The position numbers and the translations under genes were made by a program. From the NCBI GenBank assembly GCA_041391125.1, contig JAWKON010000038.1, positions 20,622 to 84,621 on the forward strand: a stretch of 64,000 nt of DNA, in the 5' to 3' direction. Source of the DNA: JACKBC01 sp041391125 (GTDB lineage: Bacteria; Chloroflexota; Anaerolineae; Caldilineales; Caldilineaceae). The notes under the pieces are model-generated. The model ran no database searches and was not told the DNA's origin. It was given only the letters and a program-made list of their open reading frames with translations. Shown here in pieces: positions 36,693 to 46,000 of the stretch. Within the stretch, counting starts at the first letter, position 1, and each line of letters starts with the position of its first letter.

Positions 36693-37371
36693 AAAATTGC
36701 AGGTGCTGGTCGTAGATGATGAGGTGCAGATTCGCCGCTTTTTGAAGATTAGCCTGGAAGGTAGCGGCTACACCGTCCACGAAGCAGGGACGGGCCAGGA
36801 AGGACTTTTTATAGCGGCCAAAGTGCGCCCCGACCTGATCATTCTGGATCTAGGGCTGCCCGATCTGGATGGCGTGGAAGTCCTCAAGCATCTGCGCGAG
36901 TGGACGCAAACGCCGGTTATCATCCTCTCGGTGCGCGACGCCGACCAGGAAAAGGTGAGCGCGCTGGACGCCGGCGCCGACGACTATCTGACCAAACCCT
37001 TTAGCACGGAGGAGCTGATGGCGCGGCTGCGCGTGGCGTTGCGTCACGCCCAACCGGCGCCCGATCTGCCGCTCTTTAGCAGCGGCAATCTAGAGGTGGA
37101 TTTGACGCGGCGGCTGGTGACCGTGCATGGCGAGCCGGTTAAATTAACGCCCACCGAATATGCACTACTGCGCCTCATGATCCAGCACGCCGGCCGCGTT
37201 TTAACGCACCGGCAGATTCTCAAGGAAGTGTGGGGGCCGGCCTATGTGGAGGAGACGCACTATCTGCGCGTCTACTTTGCCCAGCTGCGCCAAAAGTTGG
37301 AGGAGAATCCAGCGCTGCCGCAACTGCTGATCACCGAACCGGGGGTCGGTTATCGGCTGGTGGTGAAATAG
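36685..37371 (+). CDS. kdpE: KdpE, OmpR-family response regulator
   Basis: The 228-residue protein has a receiver domain with the acidic pocket VVDDE (D11, D12), phospho-acceptor D55 in ILDLGLPDLDG, and DYLTKPFSTEEL (conserved Lys), followed by a winged-helix DNA-binding domain (VKLTPTEYALLRLMIQHAGR, QILKEVWGPAYVEETHYLRV, EPGVGYRLVVK). The TTG start at 36685 is supported by AAAGGAGG six bases before it and by the eight-base overlap with kdpD. It should activate the kdp operon. The phased direct repeats before kdp and kimA are its candidate sites. Confidence 0.95.
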   Translation: MNEKLQVLVVDDEVQIRRFLKISLEGSGYTVHEAGTGQEGLFIAAKVRPDLIILDLGLPDLDGVEVLKHLREWTQTPVIILSVRDADQEKVSALDAGADDYLTKPFSTEELMARLRVALRHAQPAPDLPLFSSGNLEVDLTRRLVTVHGEPVKLTPTEYALLRLMIQHAGRVLTHRQILKEVWGPAYVEETHYLRVYFAQLRQKLEENPALPQLLITEPGVGYRLVVK

Positions 37372-37473
37372 AGAGCGCTTCGAGTGCAGCGCACGGCGGA
37401 CATTTCGGCTACTTGGATGAAATTGGCGGACGCCGTGTAACGCACTCGACGCTGACTTGGTTGGCCCGTGGCG

Positions 37474-38301
37474 CTACTTGGTCGCTTCAAACAGCCCCAT
37501 ATCTTTATCCACGTGCAGCACGTCCCCCGCCGCCTGCATCTCCTGTTCTAGAAATTCTCCAAACTGGGCCGCGACCGCGTCCGGCACATCGTATAGCAGC
37601 CCCGAGCGCATGTAGGTGAAGAGCGGCTCCACCTCGGTGATGCGCAGGGCATCGGCATAGGGATGCAATTGCACTTGGGCAAAATGGGGTTGCAACAGCT
37701 GCGCGCCCGTGCTCAACTCAAAGGTCAGCATCCCAAAGGTATCCGCAAAGTCGGGGGCGATGCCTGTTCCGTGCAATTGGTGAAATTTGACGCGCAGATC
37801 GCGCATCTGGCGCAAGTGATTGCGCCCATTGGTGGCAGCCAGCAGTCGACCGCCCGGCGCCAGCACGCGCGCAATTTCCGCCAGCCCCCGCCCAATATCC
37901 GGCACGTGATAGAGCATGTGATTGGCGATGACCAGCTCAAAGCTGCCGTCCGCAAACGGGATTTCCTGCACGTCGAGCTGGCGAAACTCGAACCGTCCGG
38001 CCAACGCCGCCAGATTCTGCTGCGCCTTTGCCAACATGCCCGGCGAAAAATCGGAGAGCGTGACGCGCCAGTCCGTCGGCACGCGATCCAGATTTTCGCG
38101 CCACAGTTCGCCCGGTCCGCACCCCACTTCCAGCACGCGGGCATTGGCCGGCGCCCGCAGCGCGCGGTCAAAGACCCATGGGTGCCAGCCATACACATTG
38201 GTGCTAAAGCGGGCGTGGAGCTGAATGCGTTTGTTGAGATTGGAGGCGTTTTTGTACTGGTCGTTGAGCAGATAAGATTGATCGACGCCGGAATGTGTCA
38301 T
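37474..38301 (-). CDS. Class I SAM-dependent methyltransferase
   Basis: The 275-residue protein carries motif I VLEVGCGPGELWREN, an acidic motif II (VTLSDFSPGML), QLDVQEIPFADGSFELVIAN (motifs III-IV), HMLYHVPDIGRGLAEIARVL and APGGRLLAATNG, all in the order of Methyltransf_11/25 enzymes. The N-terminal DQSYLLNDQYKNASNLNKRI is shared by ubiE-like stand-alone methyltransferases. Substrate unknown. It is transcribed toward kdpE, and the flanking genes give no hint of a pathway. Confidence 0.85.
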   Translation of the reverse strand: MTHSGVDQSYLLNDQYKNASNLNKRIQLHARFSTNVYGWHPWVFDRALRAPANARVLEVGCGPGELWRENLDRVPTDWRVTLSDFSPGMLAKAQQNLAALAGRFEFRQLDVQEIPFADGSFELVIANHMLYHVPDIGRGLAEIARVLAPGGRLLAATNGRNHLRQMRDLRVKFHQLHGTGIAPDFADTFGMLTFELSTGAQLLQPHFAQVQLHPYADALRITEVEPLFTYMRSGLLYDVPDAVAAQFGEFLEQEMQAAGDVLHVDKDMGLFEATK

Positions 38302-38428
38302 GGGATTGGCTCCTTTCGTTCATTACCGGCTATTTTAACCGATGGACCCGGAAATTGAAACATGGCAATAAGATCCTTTATAATGAGGGCAACCACCTTT
38401 TCACCATTCACGATATGGCAGACGGCCC

Positions 38429-39769
38429 ATGGCCAACATTGGTGCAGTCAATCCCTTTTTTCATCGCACGCCCGTGCGCGACCCAGCTTATTTTGGGGGC
38501 CGCCAATCCGAATTGGCGCAGCTGTGTAATTTGGTGCGCAACGGCCAGAGTGTAGCTCTCATTGGGCCGCGGCGCATTGGCAAGAGTTCGCTGCTGTGGC
38601 AGATTGCCCATCGGCTGATGACCGGCGCCGCGTCCCATCCGCCCTGCTGCGTAGTCTACTTTAGTGGTGAAGCCTGGCAGACGCAAACCAGCCACGCGCT
38701 CTATGCCGGGCTGTGGCAGGCGCTGGTGATGACCTTGCGCGCCTATGGCCGGGCGGCCACTCTGCCATCCCTGGACGCCGCAGTCGATGCGCTGGAGTTC
38801 CCCACCTTTATGCACAATCTGCGCCAGGTGACCGGCGCCGGCGTGCAGGCGGTCTTTCTGCTGGATGAGTTTGACGCCTTGAGCCGCAACCGCCATTTGG
38901 ATGAGTTCTTTTTCTCCAGCCTGCGCAGCCTAGCGGCGCCGCTCGGTGTTGTCTATGTGACCGCTTCCACGCGGCCCCTCTTGGAGCTGACCTACGCCCA
39001 GCAGAGCGCGCTCAGTTCACCCTTTTTCAACATCTTTCTGCCGCACCGGTTGGGGCTGCTGCCAGAGCGCGAAGCGTTGAGTCTGCTCCACGAGATAGCT
39101 GCGTTGGGCGAACTGAAATTGAGCGCCGCCCAGCAACAGTTGCTGCGGGAACTGGCTGGTCCGCATCCCTGTTTTCTGCAGATTGCGGGTTATCATTATT
39201 GGGAGGCGCTACGGGTCGGGGCAGCGGACGATCTGGACCATCTGCGGGCAGCCATTTATGCCGAAGCTGCGCCGCTGTGGGACTATCAGTGGCGCCATCT
39301 GGCCACCGATGAACAGCGCGCCCTGGCGCTGCTGATGACCGATTTCGCCTTGCCGCCGGGGTTGCTGACGCGGCTGCGGCTGACTTGCCTCACGCAAAAT
39401 AGCGCAGGGCGGGCGGCGCTGCTTTCGCCGCTACTGGCCCGCTTTGTGGGTCAGCAGGCGGTGTATCAGATTCTGCGGGCGGGTCCGATCCTGATTGATC
39501 AGGCATCTGAGTTAGCCTGGCTGCATGGAGCATCCCTGGCGCTGGCGCCGCAGGATTATCGCCTATTGGTGGGTCTGGCCAGCGCGGCGGGCCAACCTCT
39601 CTCCCCGGCTGAGCTGGCCACCCACCTCTGGCCCGATGACGCCGCCAGCCCCAACCAGGATCGCCTCAAGACAGCAGTCAACAGCCTGCGCAACAAGCTG
39701 GGATCCGCGCACCGCGACCTGGTGCAGCATCACAACGGCGGCTATCGGCTGGTGCAGACCGTTCAATAG
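38429..39769 (+). CDS. AAA ATPase with C-terminal winged-helix (OmpR-like) domain
   Basis: The 446-residue protein begins with FFGRQ-like YFGGRQSELAQLCNLVRNGQ, then Walker A GPRRIGKSS (from residue 46) and Walker B QAVFLLDEFDALSRN, an AAA_16/archaeal-type P-loop ATPase. The last about 95 residues (DYRLLVGLASAAGQPLSPAE, LATHLWPDDAASPNQDRLKT, AVNSLRNKLG, GGYRLVQ) form a transcriptional-regulator winged helix like those of OmpR/SARP proteins. It is therefore probably an ATP-dependent transcription regulator, and the small-protein operon just downstream is a plausible target. The frame is intact. Confidence 0.8.
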   Translation: MANIGAVNPFFHRTPVRDPAYFGGRQSELAQLCNLVRNGQSVALIGPRRIGKSSLLWQIAHRLMTGAASHPPCCVVYFSGEAWQTQTSHALYAGLWQALVMTLRAYGRAATLPSLDAAVDALEFPTFMHNLRQVTGAGVQAVFLLDEFDALSRNRHLDEFFFSSLRSLAAPLGVVYVTASTRPLLELTYAQQSALSSPFFNIFLPHRLGLLPEREALSLLHEIAALGELKLSAAQQQLLRELAGPHPCFLQIAGYHYWEALRVGAADDLDHLRAAIYAEAAPLWDYQWRHLATDEQRALALLMTDFALPPGLLTRLRLTCLTQNSAGRAALLSPLLARFVGQQAVYQILRAGPILIDQASELAWLHGASLALAPQDYRLLVGLASAAGQPLSPAELATHLWPDDAASPNQDRLKTAVNSLRNKLGSAHRDLVQHHNGGYRLVQTVQ

Positions 39770-39932
39770 TCAGAAGTCCAAGGTCCAAAGTCCTCCCCGG
39801 TCTCGCTTCCCGTTGGGATCTAACAATCATCCTTACTGCTTCCTCACCCAACGCTTACCCCACAGCGGAGCGATCCGCGGTTACAATTGGGGCAACGCCA
39901 CACAATCCACAATTTCATCAGAAATATTCTCG

Positions 39933-40011
39933 AACCGCAGATTGCGCAGAGATGCGCAGATTTGTTTTTCCCCCGCGGCGAAATCTGCGCGAATCTGTGC
40001 AATCTGCGGTT
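39933..40011. repeat. Intergenic inverted repeat of the AATCTGCGG family
   Basis: AACCGCAGATTGCGCAGA (39933-39950) is complementary, with one mismatch, to 39994-40011, and the inner GCGCAGATTT / AAATCTGCGC segments also pair. Related sequence occurs at 53320-53351 and, more distantly, at 28575-28620. Likely a dispersed non-autonomous element. Confidence 0.65.
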
Positions 40012-40041
40012 TCCAAGATCGAATCCAAAGGAGAAACCCAG

Positions 40042-40341
40042 ATGATCGTCAACCGTCGCACGTTTACGGCCAAAAATGGTCAGGCGGACGCCGCCCTCGA
40101 TCTGCTGCGGGCCGAGGCGCGCACCATGCATTGGCCACACGGCCTGCGGCTGTATAGCTCTTCGATTTCCGCATTTAGCGTGGTCAGCTTCGAGGCCGAA
40201 TATGATACGCTGGCCCAGTACGAAACCTTTTGGCATGAATGGAATAACCGACCCACGACGCCCGCCTTTATGGCCCAATGGTGGCAACTGGTGGAAACCG
40301 GAGGACGGAATGAGATTTTTATGGTCGATGTGATCAGATAG
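40042..40341 (+). CDS. Small dimeric alpha/beta-barrel (ABM/NIPSNAP-like) protein
   Basis: From ATG 40042, preceded by AAAGGAG, the product is 99 residues: MIVNRRTFTAKNGQADAALD, then LRLYSSSISAFSVVSFEAEY and WWQLVETGGRNEIFMVDVI. The beta-alpha-beta-beta pattern with an N-terminal strand and a C-terminal VETGGRNEI strand is that of small ferredoxin-like monooxygenase/NIPSNAP-like proteins. No catalytic residues are recognisable. It heads a seven-gene same-strand cluster (40042-42894) with a good ribosome site before nearly every gene. Confidence 0.6.
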   Translation: MIVNRRTFTAKNGQADAALDLLRAEARTMHWPHGLRLYSSSISAFSVVSFEAEYDTLAQYETFWHEWNNRPTTPAFMAQWWQLVETGGRNEIFMVDVIR

Positions 40342-40374
40342 AGATAACATACAAATTCAACCAAGGAGATCAAT

Positions 40375-40701
40375 ATGAACCGCTATCTCGTCGAAATGCA
40401 GCTTGCCCCGCAAGCTTTTGCTGCCTTTATCCAAAACCCCTCTGACCGCCAACAGGCTAATGCCCCGGTGAACGCAGCCCTGGGCGGGAAGCTGGTCGAA
40501 TACTACTTTAGTGTCGGCAGCAACACGGTCTATTGCATTATGGAATTTCCAGACCAGGTCAGCCTGGAAGCCGTCACCATGGCTGTTCTAGCCAGTGGCA
40601 GTGTTCTGTCCAGCAAATGCGTTGGCATCCTCACCGCGGCGGAGACGGTGGCCGCCATGGGGATGGCAGGTGGCGCCGGGTCTCGGGCGCCAGCAGGGTG
40701 A
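40375..40701 (+). CDS. GYD-domain protein (first of three)
   Basis: The 108-residue protein MNRYLVEMQLAPQAFAAFIQ, ALGGKLVEYYFSVGSNTVYC, IMEFPDQVSLEAVTMAVLAS, VLSSKCVGILTAAE is a typical GYD-domain protein: ferredoxin-like fold, with the family position GxYD replaced by SVGSNTVY here. GYD proteins are small, usually dimeric, and of unknown function. It follows the ABM-like gene by 33 bases and has AAGGAGA before the ATG. Two more GYD genes lie at 41585 and 42559. Confidence 0.8.
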   Translation: MNRYLVEMQLAPQAFAAFIQNPSDRQQANAPVNAALGGKLVEYYFSVGSNTVYCIMEFPDQVSLEAVTMAVLASGSVLSSKCVGILTAAETVAAMGMAGGAGSRAPAG

Positions 40702-40765
40702 ACACTACAGCAGACTCAGAAAACAGCAGATTTGGGTCTCGTTTAAACGAAGGAGGGAACTGAGC

Positions 40766-41158
40766 ATGACCACTGAAAAAATCAGCGCCATCAAAGCCTG
40801 GATGGCCGAAACCTTTGCGGCCTTTAACGACCCCAGCCGCATCGACGAATTTCATGGCTATTTTACGCCGGAATTCACCAACTTCTATGCCCGGCATGAA
40901 TTGCTCACCGAAGGCTGGATGAGCAAAGAGCAACTGCAAGCGCTGTATGATGCCGGCATGAAACCGAACATTCAATTGCGCCACCCCAATGTGCAGCTAT
41001 ACGACAACTTTGCCGTCTGCACCGGCTATTCAGTGGGCAGCGTCACTGACTCTGATGGAAGCAAGCGAGTTGGCACATGGCGATTTACATCCGTCATTGT
41101 GCCCAAAGGCGATAGCTGGTGGTCGGTCCACAACCATTGGTCTAAATTAGAGGCGTAA
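40766..41158 (+). CDS. SnoaL/NTF2-like protein
   Basis: Starting at ATG 40766 after AGGAGGGAACTGAGC, the 130-residue product has an N-terminal helix (EKISAIKAWMAETFAAFNDP), the cone-shaped NTF2 strands (HPNVQLYDNFAVCTGYSVGS, VGTWRFTSVIVPKGDSW) and the final WSVHNHWSKLE. This fits the SnoaL-like/calcium-calmodulin-kinase association fold. Some members are isomerases and many only bind small ligands. Its place among GYD and ABM-like genes suggests a shared ligand, which is inference. Confidence 0.7.
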   Translation: MTTEKISAIKAWMAETFAAFNDPSRIDEFHGYFTPEFTNFYARHELLTEGWMSKEQLQALYDAGMKPNIQLRHPNVQLYDNFAVCTGYSVGSVTDSDGSKRVGTWRFTSVIVPKGDSWWSVHNHWSKLEA

Positions 41159-41202
41159 GAGCACTGCCCAATTCGTTCCAACATAAAAAGGAGCTATCTC
41201 AC

Positions 41203-41496
41203 ATGATTATTCGGGTGACTACCTATCATGCCCGGCCTGGTAAGGATGCAGAGGGCTGGGCCCGCGGCATTGCCGCAGAGGTGCGCAGTACACCAGGTCT
41301 GCGCCATGTTGACTTTTTTCGCTCGCATAGTGACCCAACCCAATACGGGTCGGTGATGCACTTCAGGACCAAGGAGGATCTGGACGCCTACAAAACCACC
41401 GGGGCTTACCAACGAATCGTATCGAGCCTCCGTGAGGCGTGGTTAGATACGTCAAAACCGGTCAGCGAACAAGTTTTTGAAGTACTGGATATCTGA
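41203..41496 (+). CDS. ABM-like small dimeric barrel protein
   Basis: This 97-residue protein (MIIRVTTYHARPGKDAEGWA, LRHVDFFRSHSDPTQYGSVM, HFRTKEDLDAYKTTGAYQRI) has the strand-helix-strand pattern of antibiotic-biosynthesis-monooxygenase-type proteins, including the family-like LRHVDFFRS second strand and a central YGSVMHFRTKEDLDAY. AAAAGGAG precedes the ATG. Function unknown; part of the same cluster. Confidence 0.65.
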   Translation: MIIRVTTYHARPGKDAEGWARGIAAEVRSTPGLRHVDFFRSHSDPTQYGSVMHFRTKEDLDAYKTTGAYQRIVSSLREAWLDTSKPVSEQVFEVLDI

Positions 41497-41584
41497 GAAA
41501 GACGTTTTTCGAAACTCATTCCACGCACCGCGTGGAATGCCGCCTAAGACGCTCCGCGTCCCCAAACGCGCAAAGGAGAGAACA

Positions 41585-41914
41585 ATGGCCCTTTACCTTT
41601 ACCAACTGTCCTACACCGCCGACTCGTGGAAAGCCCAAATCCAATCGCCCCAGGACGTGCGCGAGCGCGTAGCCGCCGCCGGCGCCAAGCTGGGCGGCAG
41701 GGTCGTTCACATCTGGTACAGCATGGGCGAGTATGATTTGGTCGCCATCCTTGAATATCCAGACAATGTGGCCATTGCGGCCGCCAGCATGATGATCCTG
41801 GCCGGTGGGGCGCTCAAAGCGGGCAAAACCACGCCGCTCTTGACCATAGAAGACGGCATGGACGCCATGCGCAAGGCGGGTGAGGCGGCAGGGTTATATA
41901 CGCCATCTGTGTAA
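41585..41914 (+). CDS. GYD-domain protein (second of three)
   Basis: From ATG 41585, after AAAGGAGAGAACA, the product is 109 residues: MALYLYQLSYTADSWKAQIQ, AGAKLGGRVVHIWYSMGEYD, LVAILEYPDNVAIAAASMMI, LKAGKTTPLLTIEDGMDAM. It keeps the MGEYD form of the eponymous GYD motif and the LEYPDN segment. An upstream in-frame ATG (41477) would add low-quality sequence and is rejected. About 90 bases upstream include a GC-rich hairpin (CCACGC...GCGTGG). Confidence 0.85.
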   Translation: MALYLYQLSYTADSWKAQIQSPQDVRERVAAAGAKLGGRVVHIWYSMGEYDLVAILEYPDNVAIAAASMMILAGGALKAGKTTPLLTIEDGMDAMRKAGEAAGLYTPSV

Positions 41915-41952
41915 AAAATGTGCAAATCCATCTATTATCGAAGGAGGCAATT

Positions 41953-42486
41953 ATGAAAAATCCCCTGGCTCTCAAAGTCCATCTGTTGATATTTTTGATG
42001 CTGCTTTTGTCCATCATGCTCTCAGCTTGTCAGGCTGGACCGAACGTGATTCAAGCAGAATATGTGTTGGCGGGACCACCATCGACTGAGGAATCAACTG
42101 CTATTGGCGAGGACTGTTTGCTCCACCTGGTCTTCCCTTGGCAGATTGAGGGCAATCTACAAGGGACAGCCATTACCGATTATAGAATTCTGCTGCACGG
42201 TCCATGTGATAGCGGTATCGGCGATGTGGATGAAGCCTGGGTCTATTCAGGCACTTTTGAGGGTCAACTGGACGGTCGCACCGGCACTTTCAATTATTAT
42301 GCGTTTGCCGATGTTAAAGACCGGATTCTGACCGGGCAGTTGGCCATTGTACCCGGTTCCGGTGGCGGTGAGCTGGCTGGAATCGCTGGCGTGTTAAGTT
42401 TCAACGTATCTGTGGATACTGAAACAACGCCTCTAACCGGCTATTACTACTTTACATCTGGTGTGTCCCAAACCAACAGCAATTGA
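41953..42486 (+). CDS. Lipoprotein with DUF3224/allene-oxide-cyclase-like barrel
   Basis: ATG 41953 follows AAGGAGGCAATT. The 177-residue product has a lipoprotein signal (LLIFLMLLLSIMLSAC, lipobox LSAC at about residues 23-26), a short linker, then a beta-rich domain (TAITDYRILLHGPCDSGIGD, EAWVYSGTFEGQLDGRTGTF, GGELAGIAGVLSFNVSV) resembling the DUF3224 lipocalin-like barrel. It should be anchored outside the cytoplasmic membrane, unlike its cytosolic neighbours. Function unknown. Confidence 0.65.
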   Translation: MKNPLALKVHLLIFLMLLLSIMLSACQAGPNVIQAEYVLAGPPSTEESTAIGEDCLLHLVFPWQIEGNLQGTAITDYRILLHGPCDSGIGDVDEAWVYSGTFEGQLDGRTGTFNYYAFADVKDRILTGQLAIVPGSGGGELAGIAGVLSFNVSVDTETTPLTGYYYFTSGVSQTNSN

Positions 42487-42558
42487 GAACAAACCCCTGG
42501 CGCTGATTCGGCCCATAAAGCGCCTTGCGTCCCCACATGACTTTCAAAGGATAAACTT

Positions 42559-42894
42559 ATGCCAAAATTCCTGGTCCAAGGCTCATATGGCCCTGGCGGC
42601 GCCCAGGCCATCCTCAAAGAAGGCGCCTCCGCCCGCCGCGCCGCCGTGGAGAAAGCCGTCACCAACCTGGGCGGTACGCTGGAAGCCTTTTACTTCGCTT
42701 TTGGCGATGTCGATTTGTATGTCATAATGGAGCTGCCCAACACCACCGCCGCCATTGCCGCCTCGCTATTCACCAATGCCAGCGGCACAGTCAGCGCCAA
42801 GACCACCGTCCTCATCCTGCCGGAAGAAGTGGACGCCGCGGCCAAAATGGATATTGGATATCGCCCGCCGGGGGCTGACCGAATGACCAGATGA
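42559..42894 (+). CDS. GYD-domain protein (third of three)
   Basis: The 111-residue protein MPKFLVQGSYGPGGAQAILK, ASARRAAVEKAVTNLGGTLE, AFYFAFGDVDLYVIMELPNT, TVSAKTTVLILPEEVDAAAK is a canonical GYD protein: the YGPGGAQAILKEG start and the FGDVDLYVIMELP motif are characteristic. AAAGGATAAACTT precedes the ATG. The three GYD proteins of the cluster differ enough to be old paralogues rather than a fresh duplication. Confidence 0.9.
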   Translation: MPKFLVQGSYGPGGAQAILKEGASARRAAVEKAVTNLGGTLEAFYFAFGDVDLYVIMELPNTTAAIAASLFTNASGTVSAKTTVLILPEEVDAAAKMDIGYRPPGADRMTR

Positions 42895-42979
42895 CAAGAT
42901 GACCGGGTGATCGGTTGCGCCATCATAAGTGGTTGCGCCATGTCCCTTGGTGGCGCAGCGGTCACCTTGTCATCTGGTC
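42885..42979. repeat. Inverted repeat after the GYD cluster
   Basis: Arms of 20 bases at 42885-42904 (starting GACCAGATGACAAG) and 42960-42979 are complementary with one mismatch. Further GTCACC repeats follow to 43010. No T-run. Likely a dispersed element between the GYD cluster and the next gene. Confidence 0.6.
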
Positions 42980-43012
42980 ACCTTGTCACCCTCTCACCCT
43001 GTCAACTCTCTC

Positions 43013-46000
43013 ATGACTAAGCACCCATCCACGCCAACCTCCAATCGCACCATCCCCGAACGGTGGTTGCCCGTCGTGTGGGTGGGCTGGCTGATCTACG
43101 CCCTGGTCGTCCTCACTATTCACATTCAAGGCACGCCGCTCTATCTTGCCGACCTGCAAGCGCCCGCTAGTTCGATTGTGGGCGCTTGGGAACGGCCCAC
43201 CTATGGCGATGCCGCGCTTTTGCCCCAACTTGGGCTCTCTCTGGCCTGGTATGCGCGCTATATTTCGGCCTGGGCCATTCTCTACGGCGTCACGCTCTAT
43301 GCGGCTGGCATCTTTATTTTTTGGCGCCGCTCACAAGAGATAATGGCCCTCATTGTCTCCATCACGCTGCTCAGCCTGAGTCTGGGCGAAAATTCAATTG
43401 ACCACCTGCTCAAACAAACCTATCCCTGGTGGAACTGGCCCGTCGAATTCAACCAGATGGTGGGCGCCGTGCTGCTGTTGTGGATTGGCTATCTCTTTCC
43501 CAACGGTCGCTTTGTCCCCACTTGGACGCCCTGGCTCGTAATCGGCTGGAGCGTGATGAACTTTTTCTGGTTTCTCTTCCCCGAGATTCCACTCAATCAT
43601 CTCTATGGCGAAACGGCCGAACGCCATCTGCTGGCCACCTTTCTCCTGGTCACCGGCTGCTATCTGACCGGCCTCTATGCCCAAATCTACCGCTATCGTC
43701 ATGTCTCTACTTATGAACAGCGCACCCAAACGCGCTGGGTGCTGCTGGGCTTTGGCGCCAACTTTCTCAACACGGCGGTGCGCTTTCTGCCGCTGGCGCT
43801 CGCGCCGGCGCTCAATGAACCGGGCCTCCTGGCTCATCCACATTTTGGTGGGCTTCCCGCTGGCCAATCTCCTGGGCATGATCAGCCCAATTACATTCAT
43901 CATCGCGCTGCTGCATTATCGCCTGTGGCTGGTGGATCCCATCCTCAACCGCGCCATGGTCTACACGCTCCTCACCGCCGCCCTCACCGGCATCTATTTG
44001 ATTGGCCTGTATGGCGCCCGCTGGCTGCTGCCCAACTGGGCCGCACCCACCTCAGCGGTGACTATCTTTGTGGCCACAGCGGCAGCGGCGCTGCTCTTTG
44101 CGCCCATTCGCAACCGCATTCAACGCGTCATTGACCGCACCTTCCAGCGCGAGCGCATTGATGTGCAGAGCGCGCTGCGCGGACTCCAGCACGAGATTCG
44201 CACCATTCTGGACCTGCCCCCTCTGCTGGAGCGGCTGGTTGTGCGCCTGAGCCAACTGCTCCATGCGACCCACGGCGTAATCTACCTGGCCGACCAAATG
44301 GCCGAACTTTCCCCCGTCCAGCAACATGGTTCGCTTACAAATGTAATGACGCCTTTAGCGCTCACCGCTGCCCAACGACAGCGTCTACAGGATGGCACGG
44401 CCGTGGTAAGTCACAGCGATCCGCAGCACACCCTCTTGGTCCCGCTCACGGCGCCCCAGTCCACGGCTGCCCCTACGTTGGTGGGCGTATTGGCTTTGGG
44501 CCGCCGTCAAAATGGGCAACCCTACGGCCGTGCGGACCTGGCGCTGTTGGAAACGTTGGGCGCCCAGGCCGGTACGGCGATCATCGTGGCGCGGCTGGCG
44601 GCGGAAGAGCAGGCGCATCTAGTTTGGCGCAATTCGGCGGCGGGCCGGGCGGCGGCGCTGGCGGATGAGCTGCCAACCATGCCCCCATCGCTCTTGCCGG
44701 CGCTGCATGAATTGGCCAGCCGCGCCCACGCCGATCTGGAAGCCGCCAACATTCTGCGGCATCTCGTCGACGCTTTCCAGCAGCGGGGCCATGCCGTGGC
44801 TGCCGCCCTGGCCCAAGGCTATTACTATCTGGTCGCCGGCGACCGCGAACCGGCCTTGCTGACCATCGGCCTGCGTACGCTGGTGACGGAGTTGGCCAAC
44901 GCGTCGGCCGCGGCGTGGCCGGCGGCCGCCCACATGCAGCGCCCATTAACGGCGCTGCTGCACGGTCTGCAAGCCGAGACGATCCAGCAGATTGTGGCGG
45001 CGGCAAACGCGGATGCAGATCAACCCGCGGTGGATGCCAATATGGCCGCCAACGCGACCGCCGATGCCGCCGCCGATGGTGCGGTTGAATTGCGCCAAGC
45101 GCAGCGGCGTTTGCAGCGGGCTGTGGCGCCACTGGCCGCCTACCCGCGAGGGGACAGCAGCGACGAGCAGATGGCGCTGCTGGTGCAAGCCCTGGATCAA
45201 CTGACAACCTTGACCCACGAACCGGCCGACCCGCTGTCACCACCCGTCCACACGCTGCTGCTGCGCATTGCCGAACGCTGGCGCACAGCGATCACGCGGC
45301 AGGCCGCGGCGCTGCGCCGGCAAGCGCGCCTCCATGCCGAACTGGTGACGCGGCGACTCTTGGCCCCCGCGCCACTGGCCGATGACATCGCACCCACGCC
45401 CATAATGCTGCTGCTGGCACTGACCAACCAGGGGCGCGGGCAGGCGGCTGATCTGCGGATTCAACTGGCTATGGGCAGGAGCAATGGCACTCAAAACCAT
45501 TCGAATGCCTGTAGTGAGCAGCGGTTGACCAAACTGGCGGCGGGCGAAAGCGTCCAAGTGGCCTTTTCCTTGCCGCATGATGAAAATTCTGCCAATCTCA
45601 ATCTGCCCCTCTGCTTTACCGTGCGCTATCGCGATGAAGACGGTCTGGAACAGCAGCTTGTTTATGAGGATGAGCTGCGTCTTTTGCCCACCGGTGGCCC
45701 TTTTCAGCCCATCCTCAACCCCTATGTGGCGGGGGCGCCGCTGCGTCCGCAAAGTCCGACTTTTGTGGGCCGCCAGAGCGACCTGCACTTCATCCACCAC
45801 AGCCTGCGCGGAAAGCAGAGCAACACCGCGCTGGTGCTGATCGGCGAGCGGCGCATGGGCAAGACCTCACTGCTGCAACAACTGCGGGGGCAACTGGGCC
45901 GCGATTTTGCGCCGGTCTATCTCGATTGTCAGGCGCTGGGCGTCGAGCCGGGGCTGGGGCGTTTGCTGGTGGACGTGGCCGGGGCCATTGCCGCCGCGCT

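Noticed and set aside
37230..37619. Plus-strand ORF overlapping the kdpE end
   Set aside because: Out-of-frame shadow of kdpE running into the antisense strand of the methyltransferase gene.
44581..45243. 220-codon minus-strand ORF within the sensor-ATPase gene
   Set aside because: Arg/Pro/Ala-rich reverse-frame artefact opposite a real coding frame.
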